Shown: one piece after another, positions 17,340 through 26,423 of the stretch
Position numbering within the stretch: position 1 is the stretch's first letter
Layout of the letters: the number at the start of each line of letters is the position of its first letter
Assembly (NCBI GenBank): GCA_009929375.1
Contig: SAAO01000002.1
Span: 1-64,000 of the forward strand
Length of the DNA: 64,000 nucleotides
Origin: Bacteroidia bacterium
Lineage (GTDB): Bacteria > Bacteroidota > Bacteroidia > Bacteroidales > Paludibacteraceae
Direction: 5' to 3'
Program-made: the position numbers and the translations under genes
The notes under the pieces: generated by a model
What the model was told of the DNA's origin: nothing
What the model saw: the letters and a program-made list of their open reading frames with translations, nothing else
Databases searched by the model: none

Positions 17340-18416
17340 TTATAAACCCAAATGTTCTTTTCCGTATTCGCGCCACATTCTGATCAGTTCCTGAAGGTCG
17401 TGTGGAAGTTCGCTGTCGAAATGCATGTATTCGCCTGTGGTTGGATGTACGAATCCAAGGGTTTTCGCATGAAGAGCCTGGCGTGGACAAGCAAAAAAGC
17501 AGTTCTTTACAAACAACTTATAATAGGCTGAAGTACTTCCGCGCAGTATGACATTTCCACCGTATCTTTCGTCGTTGAACAATGTGTGGCCAATATGTTT
17601 CATGTGCACACGAATCTGATGTGTCCTTCCGGTTTCGAGCTGACATTCCACAAGGGTAACAAATCCAAAGCGTTCGATGACTTTGTAGTGTGTTACTGCA
17701 TGTTTGGCGTATGGATTTTGTCCTTCGGGAAAAACTGTAAACTGCATTCGGTCGCGCGGGTCACGGGCAAGGTCGCCACGGATTGTTCCTTCGTCTTCCT
17801 TTACATTTCCCCATACCATTGCGTAGTAGCGCCTGTGTGTGGTTTTGTCGAAAAACTGTTTGCCCAGATGCATCTTTGCATGTTCGGTTTTGGCTATCAG
17901 CAGCAAACCCGATGTGTCTTTATCGATGCGATGTACCAATCCTATGCGGGAATCGTTTGGATCAAAGTCCGGATTATCTTTCAGATGCCAGGCAATAGCA
18001 TTCAGCAGTGTACCATCGAAATTTCCAAAGCCGGGATGTACCACAAGTCCGGGTTGTTTATTTACAAGAATGATATCATCATCCTCGTACACAATGTCAA
18101 TGGGAATGTCCTGTGGAAAAATTTCGAAATGCGAAGGCGGATATGCCAAATGTATGGTAATTACATCGAAAGGTTTTACCCTGTAATTCGATTTTACGGG
18201 CTTGTCATTCACCCTGATATGACCTACATCGGCAGCTTCCTGAATACGGTTACGCGAAGTGGCAGCCATGCAGTTAACCAGATACTTATCGATACGTACC
18301 AAAGCTTGTCCTTTATCTACCACAAACCTGAAATGTTCGTAAATATCCTGTTCCTGACCGACAATCTCTTCTACATCGGTATCTTCTATATCTTCAAAGT
18401 AATCGTTGTTCTCCAT
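17340..18416 (-). CDS. RluA-family pseudouridine synthase (RluD-like)
   Basis: Isomerises uridine to pseudouridine in rRNA. The 358-residue protein has an acidic N-terminal extension (about 1-25), an S4 RNA-binding domain (about 35-95, VRIDKYLVNCM onward) and the catalytic domain with GLVHRIDKDTSGLLLIAK, whose aspartate after HRI is the nucleophile, and ETGRTHQIRVHM. The S4 domain and size favour the RluD/RluC group; the exact rRNA site is not readable here. It starts 18 bp after the PASTA gene. Confidence 0.93.
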   Translation of the reverse strand: MENNDYFEDIEDTDVEEIVGQEQDIYEHFRFVVDKGQALVRIDKYLVNCMAATSRNRIQEAADVGHIRVNDKPVKSNYRVKPFDVITIHLAYPPSHFEIFPQDIPIDIVYEDDDIILVNKQPGLVVHPGFGNFDGTLLNAIAWHLKDNPDFDPNDSRIGLVHRIDKDTSGLLLIAKTEHAKMHLGKQFFDKTTHRRYYAMVWGNVKEDEGTIRGDLARDPRDRMQFTVFPEGQNPYAKHAVTHYKVIERFGFVTLVECQLETGRTHQIRVHMKHIGHTLFNDERYGGNVILRGSTSAYYKLFVKNCFFACPRQALHAKTLGFVHPTTGEYMHFDSELPHDLQELIRMWREYGKEHLGL

Positions 18417-18434
18417 TTCGTTGTAAAGGGATTA

Positions 18435-19265
18435 TCAGAAAAATTGTTCGTCTTCTTCTGTATTCTCTTCTTCCTCAAAACTCTTGTTTTGTAGCGATTT
18501 GTCTTTAGAAAGCCATACATCGATTCTGCTTCCGGCATCTACACCTTGTCCTGCTGAAGGGCGCTGGCGGTAAATGAAATACTCCTGCTCATCTCCACTG
18601 GGTTGAACATCGTATTGTATAGCTCCGATAATAACTGAAGCAGAGATAGTTTCCGTGCGTGCATCCTCCAGTGTCAAACCTTTAAGTGATGGGACGCTAA
18701 CTGTTTCATCGCCAACACCACTTCCAACGACTAATGTCAGATAGCTGTTTTCAGGAATACGTGTTCCCGGGTCGAGGCTTTTTCCGCGATATTTGATGTC
18801 GATAACCAGATCTTTATATTCCGAAGGTTTGTAATCGACGCCAGATACGTTCAAACCAACGGCTTTTAACATAGCATCGGCTTGTCTGAAAGATACATCA
18901 GTTACATCAGGTACGGGGATTTTGCGAACCTGCCGTGAGTTAATTATGATATAGATTGGTCTGTCTTTTTTGACAGTTGAGTTTGGAATTGGTGTTTGCT
19001 CGATAATAGTTCCCAGTTTTTTGTTACGTACATAAACCGAGTCGATAACCTGCGGATAAAGTCCCTGATTAGAAAGCAGAAGCTGTGCTTCTTCCACATA
19101 CATGCCTCTCAGGTCGGGAACAACTTCGAATTCGCCGTGACGCGTATATTGATCCACAATCAAAAGCGTGATCCATGCAAGCGCAACAAATATGGTAATA
19201 GCCAGCAATACCCGTTTTACAACAAACCCGGCAAGACTTTCGTTCCAGAACTTTTTAAAATCCAT
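18435..19265 (-). CDS. PASTA domain membrane protein
   Basis: A 276-residue protein with one N-terminal membrane segment (about 17-38, VLLAITIFVALAWITLLIV) and three periplasmic PASTA domains (about 43-110, 112-180 and 185-262), each with the xVPDLxG or xVPxL start. It has no kinase or penicillin-binding domain. PASTA domains bind peptidoglycan fragments or partner proteins. Genetic linkage with ddl agrees with an envelope role. The C-terminal tail is strongly acidic (EEEENTEEDE). It is the first gene of the minus-strand PASTA-rluD-ddl-prenyl synthase group. Confidence 0.9.
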   Translation of the reverse strand: MDFKKFWNESLAGFVVKRVLLAITIFVALAWITLLIVDQYTRHGEFEVVPDLRGMYVEEAQLLLSNQGLYPQVIDSVYVRNKKLGTIIEQTPIPNSTVKKDRPIYIIINSRQVRKIPVPDVTDVSFRQADAMLKAVGLNVSGVDYKPSEYKDLVIDIKYRGKSLDPGTRIPENSYLTLVVGSGVGDETVSVPSLKGLTLEDARTETISASVIIGAIQYDVQPSGDEQEYFIYRQRPSAGQGVDAGSRIDVWLSKDKSLQNKSFEEEENTEEDEQFF

Positions 19266-19430
19266 TTTCAGTAAATAATTTATTGCTTGAATAGGTTATA
19301 ATTACCTCAGAGGTTTATAGTCAGCAAATAGCTTCCAAAAATAATGAAAAAAAACGACTTATAGCATTAAACACTGAAAAATGCCTTTGTTGCCATAATC
19401 GCAGAAGGCCTGTGCCGATGAAGGGTAAAC

Positions 19431-19466
19431 AAAAAAAGTAAAAACTTCCGGAGAGGTTTTTACTTT
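19431..19466 (-). terminator. Intrinsic terminator of rpmH
   Basis: Perfect 11-bp arms (19435-19445 and 19456-19466) enclose a 10-base loop. Read on the minus strand, the hairpin is followed by a run of seven T. It starts 28 bp after the rpmH stop codon. Confidence 0.85.
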
Positions 19467-19493
19467 CTTTATACTGTTTGTTCAGCGGATTCG

Positions 19494-19652
19494 TTACCTT
19501 TTGTGACGACCTTCATCGGCAACTGTAAGCTTTGCTCTACCTTTGGCACGACGTGCTGCTAATACCCGGCGACCGTTGGCAGTTGCCATTCTTTCACGGA
19601 ATCCGTGTTTGTTTCTTCTTTTTCTTTGCGAAGGTTGGAATGTCCTTTTCAT
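19494..19652 (-). CDS. rpmH: Large ribosomal subunit protein bL34
   Basis: A 52-residue, strongly basic protein with the whole bL34 signature: [20 protein letters not shown] at the start, [19 protein letters not shown] in the middle. It assembles into the 50S subunit. It is monocistronic, with a consensus promoter about 50 bp upstream and an intrinsic terminator 28 bp downstream. The dnaA/rnpA neighbours usual in other phyla are not present here. Confidence 0.97.
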   Translation of the reverse strand: MKRTFQPSQRKRRNKHGFRERMATANGRRVLAARRAKGRAKLTVADEGRHKR

Positions 19653-19702
19653 TGCGTATGATGTTTTTTGTTATTATTTCTGCTGCTTTGGAATTCGGAC
19701 TG

Positions 19703-19733
19703 CAAAAATAGCTGTTTTTTTTGAACTGGCAAA
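19703..19733 (-). promoter_or_regulatory. Promoter of rpmH
   Basis: On the minus strand TATTTTTG (19703-19710) is preceded by TTTG (19730-19733) with a 19-bp gap, an ideal match to the Bacteroidota -7/-33 promoter. The rpmH ATG follows about 50 bp downstream. Confidence 0.65.
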
Positions 19734-19883
19734 CTGTTGATAACTTTTTCTTCGATTAAAAAATCTAATTGTATCAAAGATTTTTAAAAGTTTTAATTCA
19801 TAGTTTCGTTTTAAACTCTAACTTTGCAAATATAAACATACATTTGGTGCCTCACTAAATGTTTTTCAGAAAAAGGAATCGTT

Positions 19884-20759
19884 ATGTTTCGACTATTGAT
19901 TGTGTTTTTGAATCTTATTACCCGCATGCCCCTGAGCGTGTTGTATTTGTTGTCCGATATTTTGGCGCCGCTCATTTATCATGTGGTAAGATATCGTCGA
20001 AAGGTGGTGAGGCGAAATCTGATAAAATCATTTCCGGAAAAAAGCATTTCTGAAATAAAGAAAATTGAGCGAAAATTTTATCGTTATTTTTGCGATTTAT
20101 TCATCGAAGCACTTTATCAGTTGAATATGTCGGAAGAGGAAATGTGTCGCAGGGTTGAGTTTGTGAACAAAGAGCTTATTACAGAACAATACGACAAAGG
20201 CAAAAGTGTGATGATGTTTACTGCACATTATGGTAACTGGGAGTGGATGGCCTCTCTTTCGCTGTGGTTACCAAAGGACAAACCGGCATGTAATGTGTAC
20301 AAAAAACTCAAAGCTGATAACTTCGATAAGTTTATGTACAATCTGCGTATGCGTTTCGGAAGCCGCAACATCGAAACTCAGCAGACTTTTCGCTCTTTGC
20401 TGAGTCTTAAGAATAATGGTCAATCGGCTACTTTCGGAATGATTTCAGATCAAACACCAACTGCTGCAGGTACACGTCACTGGATGACTTTTCTGAATCA
20501 GGACACGCCGGTGCTGGTAGGCGCAGAGCAGCTTGCACGAAAGTTTGATTACCCTGTAATGTTTGGAAGCGTGAGCAGGGTGAAGCGTGGCTATTATCGC
20601 TGCGAATTCATAATGCTCGACGAAAATCCAAAATCAGCTCCTGAGTTTGAAATTACTGAAAAGTATATGAGACTCCTCGAAACCAAAATAAACGAATCAC
20701 CGGAATTCTGGCTTTGGACGCACAAACGGTGGAAACACCGAAAGCCTGCAGGACTATAA
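19884..20759 (+). CDS. LpxL/HtrB-type lipid A acyltransferase
   Basis: Adds secondary acyl chains to lipid A at the inner membrane. The 291-residue protein has one N-terminal membrane helix (about 8-35) and the catalytic H-x4-E motif as H115-YGNW-E120, followed by the conserved region around FGMISDQTP. Length fits LpxL/LpxM. The ATG at 19884 follows a -7-like box (TAACTTTG, 19819-19826). Its stop codon overlaps the stop of the convergent O-antigen ligase-like gene by 6 bp, and both act on lipopolysaccharide. Confidence 0.92.
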   Translation: MFRLLIVFLNLITRMPLSVLYLLSDILAPLIYHVVRYRRKVVRRNLIKSFPEKSISEIKKIERKFYRYFCDLFIEALYQLNMSEEEMCRRVEFVNKELITEQYDKGKSVMMFTAHYGNWEWMASLSLWLPKDKPACNVYKKLKADNFDKFMYNLRMRFGSRNIETQQTFRSLLSLKNNGQSATFGMISDQTPTAAGTRHWMTFLNQDTPVLVGAEQLARKFDYPVMFGSVSRVKRGYYRCEFIMLDENPKSAPEFEITEKYMRLLETKINESPEFWLWTHKRWKHRKPAGL

Positions 20760-22061
20760 GTATTCAGGCAACGCGGCGTTTGCCTTCTGTTCTTTTTCCA
20801 TCCAAACGCACAGGAGTGAAAAGAATGAGAGTGTCAGCACTCCATCGCCTCTTCCGAGCATGGCTTCGGTTAGCAGATTAAAAGCTATGAGTAAAGAGAA
20901 ATAAAAAGCAAAACGGCGTGCATTTCCTGTAAGAAAACGGTGATACAGGAAGAAAAATGCAATCAGGTATAAAGCCCCCGCTACACCTAGTTCCATCATT
21001 GCCGCAAAATACTGATTGTGTGCGCCGTACCTTCGATTAATGAATATCTCCGGGAAATTATTTGCCTTGTGTTTTTCAACCAGATAGTTTGTGCTATTTC
21101 CTGCTCCCAATCCGTATGCAATATAATCCGAAGGTTTCTCGAATACAGCATGCCAGATAAGTAAGCGCGGCTCAATCAGTTCATTGTCTGTCTTTCCTGT
21201 TTTAAGTGCTTCGAAATCGTCCGACTTAAAATTCTTCATACGGGGATGATATTCCACGAAAATAAACACTCCGATAGCCACAATCATAAATGCCGATAAG
21301 CTAACCCACAACCTGTGTTTTTTATCAATATATCGCCATACAGCCACAGCCATAATAAGTATTAAAGCCAGAATCATACTGCGTGAACCAGTGAAATAAA
21401 GCATGGCTAACATAGCTACAGCTGCCACGAGGATAATTACTGCAGTGAGGTATTTTCCGTACCGGGAAGCGTATTTTTTATACAAAAAAGGAAGTGAGAA
21501 AATGGCTACAACAAGTATTGTGTTGTAGTATAAACGATGTTTAATATGCGAAATCCATACTGAAAAATTTTCAGCATTAAATCCTTTCCAGAATGCTTTG
21601 TCACCTGAATTCAGAAAGTATTCCACATTGTTGAGATAAAGAAGTGTCATTGAATACGACAGCACAGAAACCAACACCCCCACTACCAGACTTACTAGTA
21701 TTGTAGAGGTTTTATAATATCGGTTGACACCAAAAAGTGCCACAGGTACTATGGCCAGAAAGGACATTTGTCTTTCGAGTATTGAGAGGCCGGCTTTCTT
21801 GTCCTCAGCCCATAGAATTGAAACTGCTTCCCAAATATAGAAACCGGCAAGCATCAAAATGATTATTTTGGATTTGTCGAACGAAAAATTACTTTTTTTC
21901 AAAAAACGGCCTTCCAATAGCCAGGTAGCCAACCATGCCACCCATAAAATATTGAAAATACGATTCGGGAATGCTGCCGAAAAGGCCACAGCCAACACCA
22001 GCAGATAGTTTGTAAGACTGATGATTTGTTGATATTTATCCGAAATTTTACTCAATTCCAT
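20754..22061 (-). CDS. O-antigen ligase-like (Wzy_C/WaaL) membrane protein
   Basis: A 435-residue inner-membrane protein with about eleven hydrophobic segments and the Wzy_C-type periplasmic loop (about 275-340, with RLLIWHAVFEKPSDYIAYGLGAG and a nearby AHNQYFAAMMELGVAGALY). The last is the H-N-x-Y/F-L pattern that marks O-antigen ligases and some polymerases. It would transfer a finished glycan to lipid A-core or polymerise it; sequence alone does not decide. It is the last gene of the minus-strand glycan cluster. Confidence 0.85.
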   Translation of the reverse strand: MELSKISDKYQQIISLTNYLLVLAVAFSAAFPNRIFNILWVAWLATWLLEGRFLKKSNFSFDKSKIIILMLAGFYIWEAVSILWAEDKKAGLSILERQMSFLAIVPVALFGVNRYYKTSTILVSLVVGVLVSVLSYSMTLLYLNNVEYFLNSGDKAFWKGFNAENFSVWISHIKHRLYYNTILVVAIFSLPFLYKKYASRYGKYLTAVIILVAAVAMLAMLYFTGSRSMILALILIMAVAVWRYIDKKHRLWVSLSAFMIVAIGVFIFVEYHPRMKNFKSDDFEALKTGKTDNELIEPRLLIWHAVFEKPSDYIAYGLGAGNSTNYLVEKHKANNFPEIFINRRYGAHNQYFAAMMELGVAGALYLIAFFFLYHRFLTGNARRFAFYFSLLIAFNLLTEAMLGRGDGVLTLSFFSLLCVWMEKEQKANAALPEYL

Positions 22062-22065
22062 ATTT

Positions 22066-22881
22066 TTATCCGTAATAGCCTGTGAGTGTAAGTAACGACT
22101 TGAAAATTCTTGTGTGTAATTTATTGAATTTGTTCCGGTTTCCGGATGTTACAAAATCTGTTCCGGGCTGATGATATCTAAGTGTTTCTCTTGTTCGTAA
22201 ATAATCTTTCCAGGAGTTTCCTTTTTCATGGCTAAACGATCCACAGCCTTCTTCACGGGCCTTTTTACGAACTCCAAAGCGTTTTTCCATTTGCTGCGGA
22301 GATCTGAACTGATAATGCAGTACCCTGATTTGTTTAGGGTATGTGAGTCCGCATGGCTGAGGTTTAAACTGATCGATATTCCATTTGAGTCTTTTGCTGT
22401 GGCGCAGAAAACGAACTTCGGCCCATGTCTGCGGGTTGTGATACCGGATTTTGTCTTTGTCGGTTTCAAAGTTACCACTGAATTCAAGTTCGCCCACATC
22501 TTCCTTTGTAATATGGAAATCGATACTGGCCTTCGAAACCTGTTTGAAGCGTTTTGGAATATTTTGCAAAAATTCGCGGGGCGATTCCACGAAAAATTCA
22601 TCGGCATCCATGCGAATACACCACCAGTCTTCGTCTGTCATTTCGTGCTTAAAAGCATCGAACATGAGTGCGCGCAAACCAATCCGGAAAGGTCGTCCTT
22701 CCTGAGCAAAGGGAATAATGCAGGGATAAAGAGCAGCCATTTCGTTCACAATTTTCCATGTGCGGTCGGTGCTGCCATTGTCGAATACGATGAGTTTGTC
22801 GCTCCACTCCGCAGCGGCTCTGAGGGTGGAAGCAATGATGTCTTCCTCGTTTTTTACCAGCATTAAACTGTATATTTTCAT
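22066..22881 (-). CDS. Family 2 glycosyltransferase
   Basis: A 271-residue cytoplasmic GT-A enzyme. It begins MKIYSLMLVKNEEDIIAS, has FDNGSTD for nucleotide-sugar binding and a DADEF motif (about residue 92) as the metal-binding DxD. The C-terminal half contains the LHYQFRS…FGVRKK region often seen in family 2 enzymes acting on lipooligosaccharide core. The ATG at 22881 overlaps the preceding gene's stop by 4 bp (ATGA), so the two are coupled. Donor and acceptor are unknown. Confidence 0.88.
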   Translation of the reverse strand: MKIYSLMLVKNEEDIIASTLRAAAEWSDKLIVFDNGSTDRTWKIVNEMAALYPCIIPFAQEGRPFRIGLRALMFDAFKHEMTDEDWWCIRMDADEFFVESPREFLQNIPKRFKQVSKASIDFHITKEDVGELEFSGNFETDKDKIRYHNPQTWAEVRFLRHSKRLKWNIDQFKPQPCGLTYPKQIRVLHYQFRSPQQMEKRFGVRKKAREEGCGSFSHEKGNSWKDYLRTRETLRYHQPGTDFVTSGNRNKFNKLHTRIFKSLLTLTGYYG

Positions 22882-24725
22882 TGGGCGGTTGATTGTTTTT
22901 CTATTCCGTTTGTGCAAATATACTCGTTGTTTTCTTTTTTCTTTTGCATTATGGCTGCATTTTCCAATTGACTAATCCAGTTTTCCTTGTGGTGCAAGTG
23001 GTATTGTACAGCCAGATTTCGTACAGATTTATGTTTAAATCCGGCCATTTCGAAACGCCAGCTCAGGTCAATGTCTTCGCCAATAGCCGGCAAAATATAA
23101 TCTTCGTCGAAACCATTGATGGTCATAATCATATTTTTCGAGAACGACATATTGCAACCTTTCAAATAATTCAGTTTTCTCATTTTAGGCAAAAAGCCCC
23201 AAAATCCATAAGGTGAAATAAACAAACCTTCTTCGGTAAACTTCATTCCCTTGCGAATGCCGAAAAATGCCTGACGAATTCGACCGCGCACAGTCTCGAT
23301 GCTTATTTGGCCTGAAAGATAGTCGTTTGTGGTTTTCGGATCGAGCTTTACGCGTTTTCCACTCAGGATTTTTCCTTCACCGGCATTGGCTAAATGCATT
23401 TCCACGAATCGCGGGTGTAGTATACAATCGCCATCGATAAAAATCAACCAATTGGCGTTCGCAGCTTTAACAGCGGCATTGAGTGCTTTGTTTTTTCGCC
23501 AGCCCTCGTCGGGTTGCGTCAAATGCTGATATGGATGGTTGAATGAATAATTTTCGATAAATGACTTCATTTCCGGCGAATCGCCATCTTCCGTAATAAT
23601 AATCTCGAAATCGGATTCGGTTTGATATTTTGTTGAATCGAGCACAGCTTTCAGGAACTCAGTGTTTTTGTAAACAGCCACTATCAGCGAAACTTTTGGC
23701 TTTGCCGAATTTTGCTTACGAATGAAATATCCGCGTGTTTTTCCCAAAAATCCTGTTTTTTCGTAATAACCGATTGCGTTTGCATCAGCTTTGTAGTTTT
23801 TTTCGGCTGTCGGCGATTTTGCTGAACCATAAAAACTCAATACTTCGAGTTTCTCGTTTTGCCACTCGAATGTACGTATCCCGGTTTCGCCCTGTGTGGT
23901 TTCGAAATTTTCAGTAATGTTATACACAAACTCCTCATAACCCGGCTTTGATACAATACGTTCAGGCTCAAATATATGTTTGATTCTGTTGTAAGCTTCG
24001 GACCATGTACGGCTTTTATGCAACGGGCCTCCCAATTGCTTGTAAAAAAACACTTTGTGTCTGCAGTTAAGCTGCGCAATAAGTTCTGATTTCAGATGTC
24101 GGGTGCGTTTACGCTTCGAATCCGGGCGAACTCTGTAGTAAAGACCCACCTCGGGCAGACGATACATTTCTCCACCGGTTTTCAGCATGCTGATCCAGAA
24201 ATCCCAATCTTCGCGGCCCAGAATTTCTTCGCAATAGCCTCCGGCTTTCTCCCAGTCGGTTTTGCGGTACATGGCGCAGTTATCCATTAGATTACGACGC
24301 GCTAACAACTTCAGACTGAATTCAGGAAGTTTCCAACGACCTGTTTTACCTCCGAAAAACTCAGCTTCGCAACTCACAATTTTTACCTGCGGATTTTTTT
24401 CGAGTACGGCCACGCATTTCTCAATATAATCTGCAGCAATCAGATTATCGGCATCTACCGGCAATATGTAAGTTCCTGTGGCATTTCGGATGCCAGTATT
24501 GCGGGCTACCGAGGCACCACCGTTGCGTTGTTGTATAAAACGAACGCGGCTGTCCGCTTTGGCGTACTGAGCACAAATATCGGCTGAGTTGTCGGTCGAA
24601 CCATCGTCTACCAACAGCACTTCGAAATTCGGGTAAGTGCTTTTAAGCACCGAATCGAGTGTTTCAGCCAGAAACAGCTGCATATTATATACCGGCACAA
24701 CGACCGACACAAGCGGATAATCCAT
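22878..24725 (-). CDS. Tandem two-domain family 2 glycosyltransferase
   Basis: A 615-residue protein made of two GT-A domains. The first (about 1-250) has SVVVPVYNMQLFLAETLDS, LVDDGSTD and the DxD as D91-A-D93. The second (about 340-600) has PKVSLIVAVYKNTEFLK, TEDGDS and a second DxD in FIDGDC near residue 430, plus the galactosyltransferase-like C-terminal region (MSFSKNMIMTINGFDEDY). It resembles bifunctional chondroitin/hyaluronan-type arrangements in layout only. It probably adds two sugars in turn. The spacer to the upstream gene is 6 bp. Confidence 0.88.
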   Translation of the reverse strand: MDYPLVSVVVPVYNMQLFLAETLDSVLKSTYPNFEVLLVDDGSTDNSADICAQYAKADSRVRFIQQRNGGASVARNTGIRNATGTYILPVDADNLIAADYIEKCVAVLEKNPQVKIVSCEAEFFGGKTGRWKLPEFSLKLLARRNLMDNCAMYRKTDWEKAGGYCEEILGREDWDFWISMLKTGGEMYRLPEVGLYYRVRPDSKRKRTRHLKSELIAQLNCRHKVFFYKQLGGPLHKSRTWSEAYNRIKHIFEPERIVSKPGYEEFVYNITENFETTQGETGIRTFEWQNEKLEVLSFYGSAKSPTAEKNYKADANAIGYYEKTGFLGKTRGYFIRKQNSAKPKVSLIVAVYKNTEFLKAVLDSTKYQTESDFEIIITEDGDSPEMKSFIENYSFNHPYQHLTQPDEGWRKNKALNAAVKAANANWLIFIDGDCILHPRFVEMHLANAGEGKILSGKRVKLDPKTTNDYLSGQISIETVRGRIRQAFFGIRKGMKFTEEGLFISPYGFWGFLPKMRKLNYLKGCNMSFSKNMIMTINGFDEDYILPAIGEDIDLSWRFEMAGFKHKSVRNLAVQYHLHHKENWISQLENAAIMQKKKENNEYICTNGIEKQSTAQ

Positions 24726-24731
24726 TCTCTC

Positions 24732-25448
24732 TCAGATTTTGTCTTTGTTGTTTATCAGTTTACGCCAATAATATTTTAAAGGATTACTGTATTTCAGATG
24801 TTTCCAGGGGCGACTACTGTGTGGCATGTGCAACACCGGCAGGTTTGTGAACAGGTAATTATTGAATCCGAGTTCCACACTTTTGTGCGAAATAAATACA
24901 TCGTACCACGATTTTGTGGGATCGAGTTGTTCGAAACTGAATGTTTTCAGTAAGTTATTGCTGAGTAATGTACAGCAAAAACTCAATCTTTTTCGGGTGT
25001 TGTTTACCCCGGCTGGTAATTTGTCTGCGTAAAGATAGGGGAAGTTAATTCTTTTGGTTTTATCCACAGTCACAGCAGCCAGCATTCCCGGTTTGTCGAG
25101 TGTCGATGCATAATTGGCCAATGCCTGCAAAGTGTTTTTTTCGACAACCACATCCGATTCCACAATGATCAGATGTGCATTGTCTGCAATTGCTTTTTGC
25201 TGTGCAGTTTGTAGCACAAGCAGATAGTTGGGTGATGGATGTGTAGTGAGGTCGGCAAGATTGATATGTTCGAAACCCAGCTCTTCTGCTTTTCTCTGAA
25301 GTAATTCAGTGGTTTCTTCAGTGCTGAAGTCATTGTAAATGAAGTACGAAAAATCCACAGCAATCTCCGAACTCATTATGCTATCTATGGCTCTCAGAGT
25401 TGTTTCGGGTGAATCCTTGACAGGTGTTATAATATGTAGTTTATTCAT
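24732..25448 (-). CDS. GT-A fold glycosyltransferase (family 2-like)
   Basis: A 238-residue protein starting MNKLHIITPVKDSPETTLRA, with IYNDFSTEETTELL in the place of the usual D-G-S-T motif and IIVESDVVVEKNTL as the probable metal-binding loop. The canonical DxD is reduced to ESD. It is shorter than most members and lacks a membrane segment. It stands between two other glycosyltransferase genes with 6- and 10-bp gaps, so it belongs to the same surface-glycan operon. Confidence 0.78.
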   Translation of the reverse strand: MNKLHIITPVKDSPETTLRAIDSIMSSEIAVDFSYFIYNDFSTEETTELLQRKAEELGFEHINLADLTTHPSPNYLLVLQTAQQKAIADNAHLIIVESDVVVEKNTLQALANYASTLDKPGMLAAVTVDKTKRINFPYLYADKLPAGVNNTRKRLSFCCTLLSNNLLKTFSFEQLDPTKSWYDVFISHKSVELGFNNYLFTNLPVLHMPHSSRPWKHLKYSNPLKYYWRKLINNKDKI

Positions 25449-25458
25449 TCTTCAAATT

Positions 25459-26388
25459 TTAATTTTCACACTCACTGTTTCTTTTCTTAAAGATTTTCAG
25501 TGGAAAATGCAGACATCTCATCAGGTAAATTTCAGGCTTTATCCACAATTTTCTTAAAGCCGGAAAACGGAGTTTCAGTGTGTTGCTAAAGTATGTTATT
25601 TCTGTGGCTATTTCGTTTACCGGCATGTTTCGGCGTACCATTTTGCAAAGCAGTTTGGTAAGACCTCGGCAATCAATCCAGCCAATTCTTCTGATTATGC
25701 CGGGTTTTACTTCCCTGCTGAATAAAGGTAAGCTGTTTTTCCATTTTCTGAAAACCTTTATCAGGGCTCTGTAATAGTCTGCATTCGGATTTCCACGCGA
25801 AAAATGCTCCATAACGATGTCGTACATCACATAGTTTTGATATCCATGTACAGCAGATTGTATACAAATGTCGAAATCGTAACCGTGAAAACCACCAATG
25901 CTCTCGTCGAAACTTATTTTCTCAAAAATATCTTTTCGGCAACACATAATCACTCCATCGAGTGTAATTACTTCACGAAGCGGATTTTTATAATCTCCGG
26001 GTATGAGTTTACGTCGTGTGCGTCTGATACCGAGTTTGTCCGATTGAATTATATTAACTCCGGATAACTTTTTATTCCATGCCGCCGGTACTTTCGAAAC
26101 AAAATCGCGACCGGCAACACCACAAATTCCCACATTGGGAGTTTGAAGATGTTCAATAATTTTTTTGCCCCAGTCTTTAGAGTGAAAATGCACATCTTCA
26201 TGCAAAAAACACAGATTATCGTATTTACACAGTTTGACACCTTCGTTGTAAGCTTTATAAATACTGTATTTTGTATCCGAATTATCAATATGTACAAGTT
26301 CGTACTCCGACCCGATCGTGTTTGCGATATTTTTCACAAAGTCAGGAGCAAGCATTCTATTTTTTGAACATATGATAACAGATAGCAT
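25459..26388 (-). CDS. Glycosyltransferase, Glyco_tranf_2_5-like
   Basis: A 309-residue protein starting MLSVIICSKNRML, with VHIDNSDTKYSIYKAYNEG and a metal-site loop FLHEDVHF (around residue 60-70), where E-D replaces DxD. The later segment GGFHGYDFDICIQ is typical of the family-2-like group that handles distinct sugar acceptors. No membrane segment. The flippase gene lies 35 bp upstream on the same strand. Confidence 0.8.
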   Translation of the reverse strand: MLSVIICSKNRMLAPDFVKNIANTIGSEYELVHIDNSDTKYSIYKAYNEGVKLCKYDNLCFLHEDVHFHSKDWGKKIIEHLQTPNVGICGVAGRDFVSKVPAAWNKKLSGVNIIQSDKLGIRRTRRKLIPGDYKNPLREVITLDGVIMCCRKDIFEKISFDESIGGFHGYDFDICIQSAVHGYQNYVMYDIVMEHFSRGNPNADYYRALIKVFRKWKNSLPLFSREVKPGIIRRIGWIDCRGLTKLLCKMVRRNMPVNEIATEITYFSNTLKLRFPALRKLWIKPEIYLMRCLHFPLKIFKKRNSECEN

Positions 26389-26423
26389 AATTACGTGCGT
26401 TTTTTCATTAAGGTACTTGTCTG

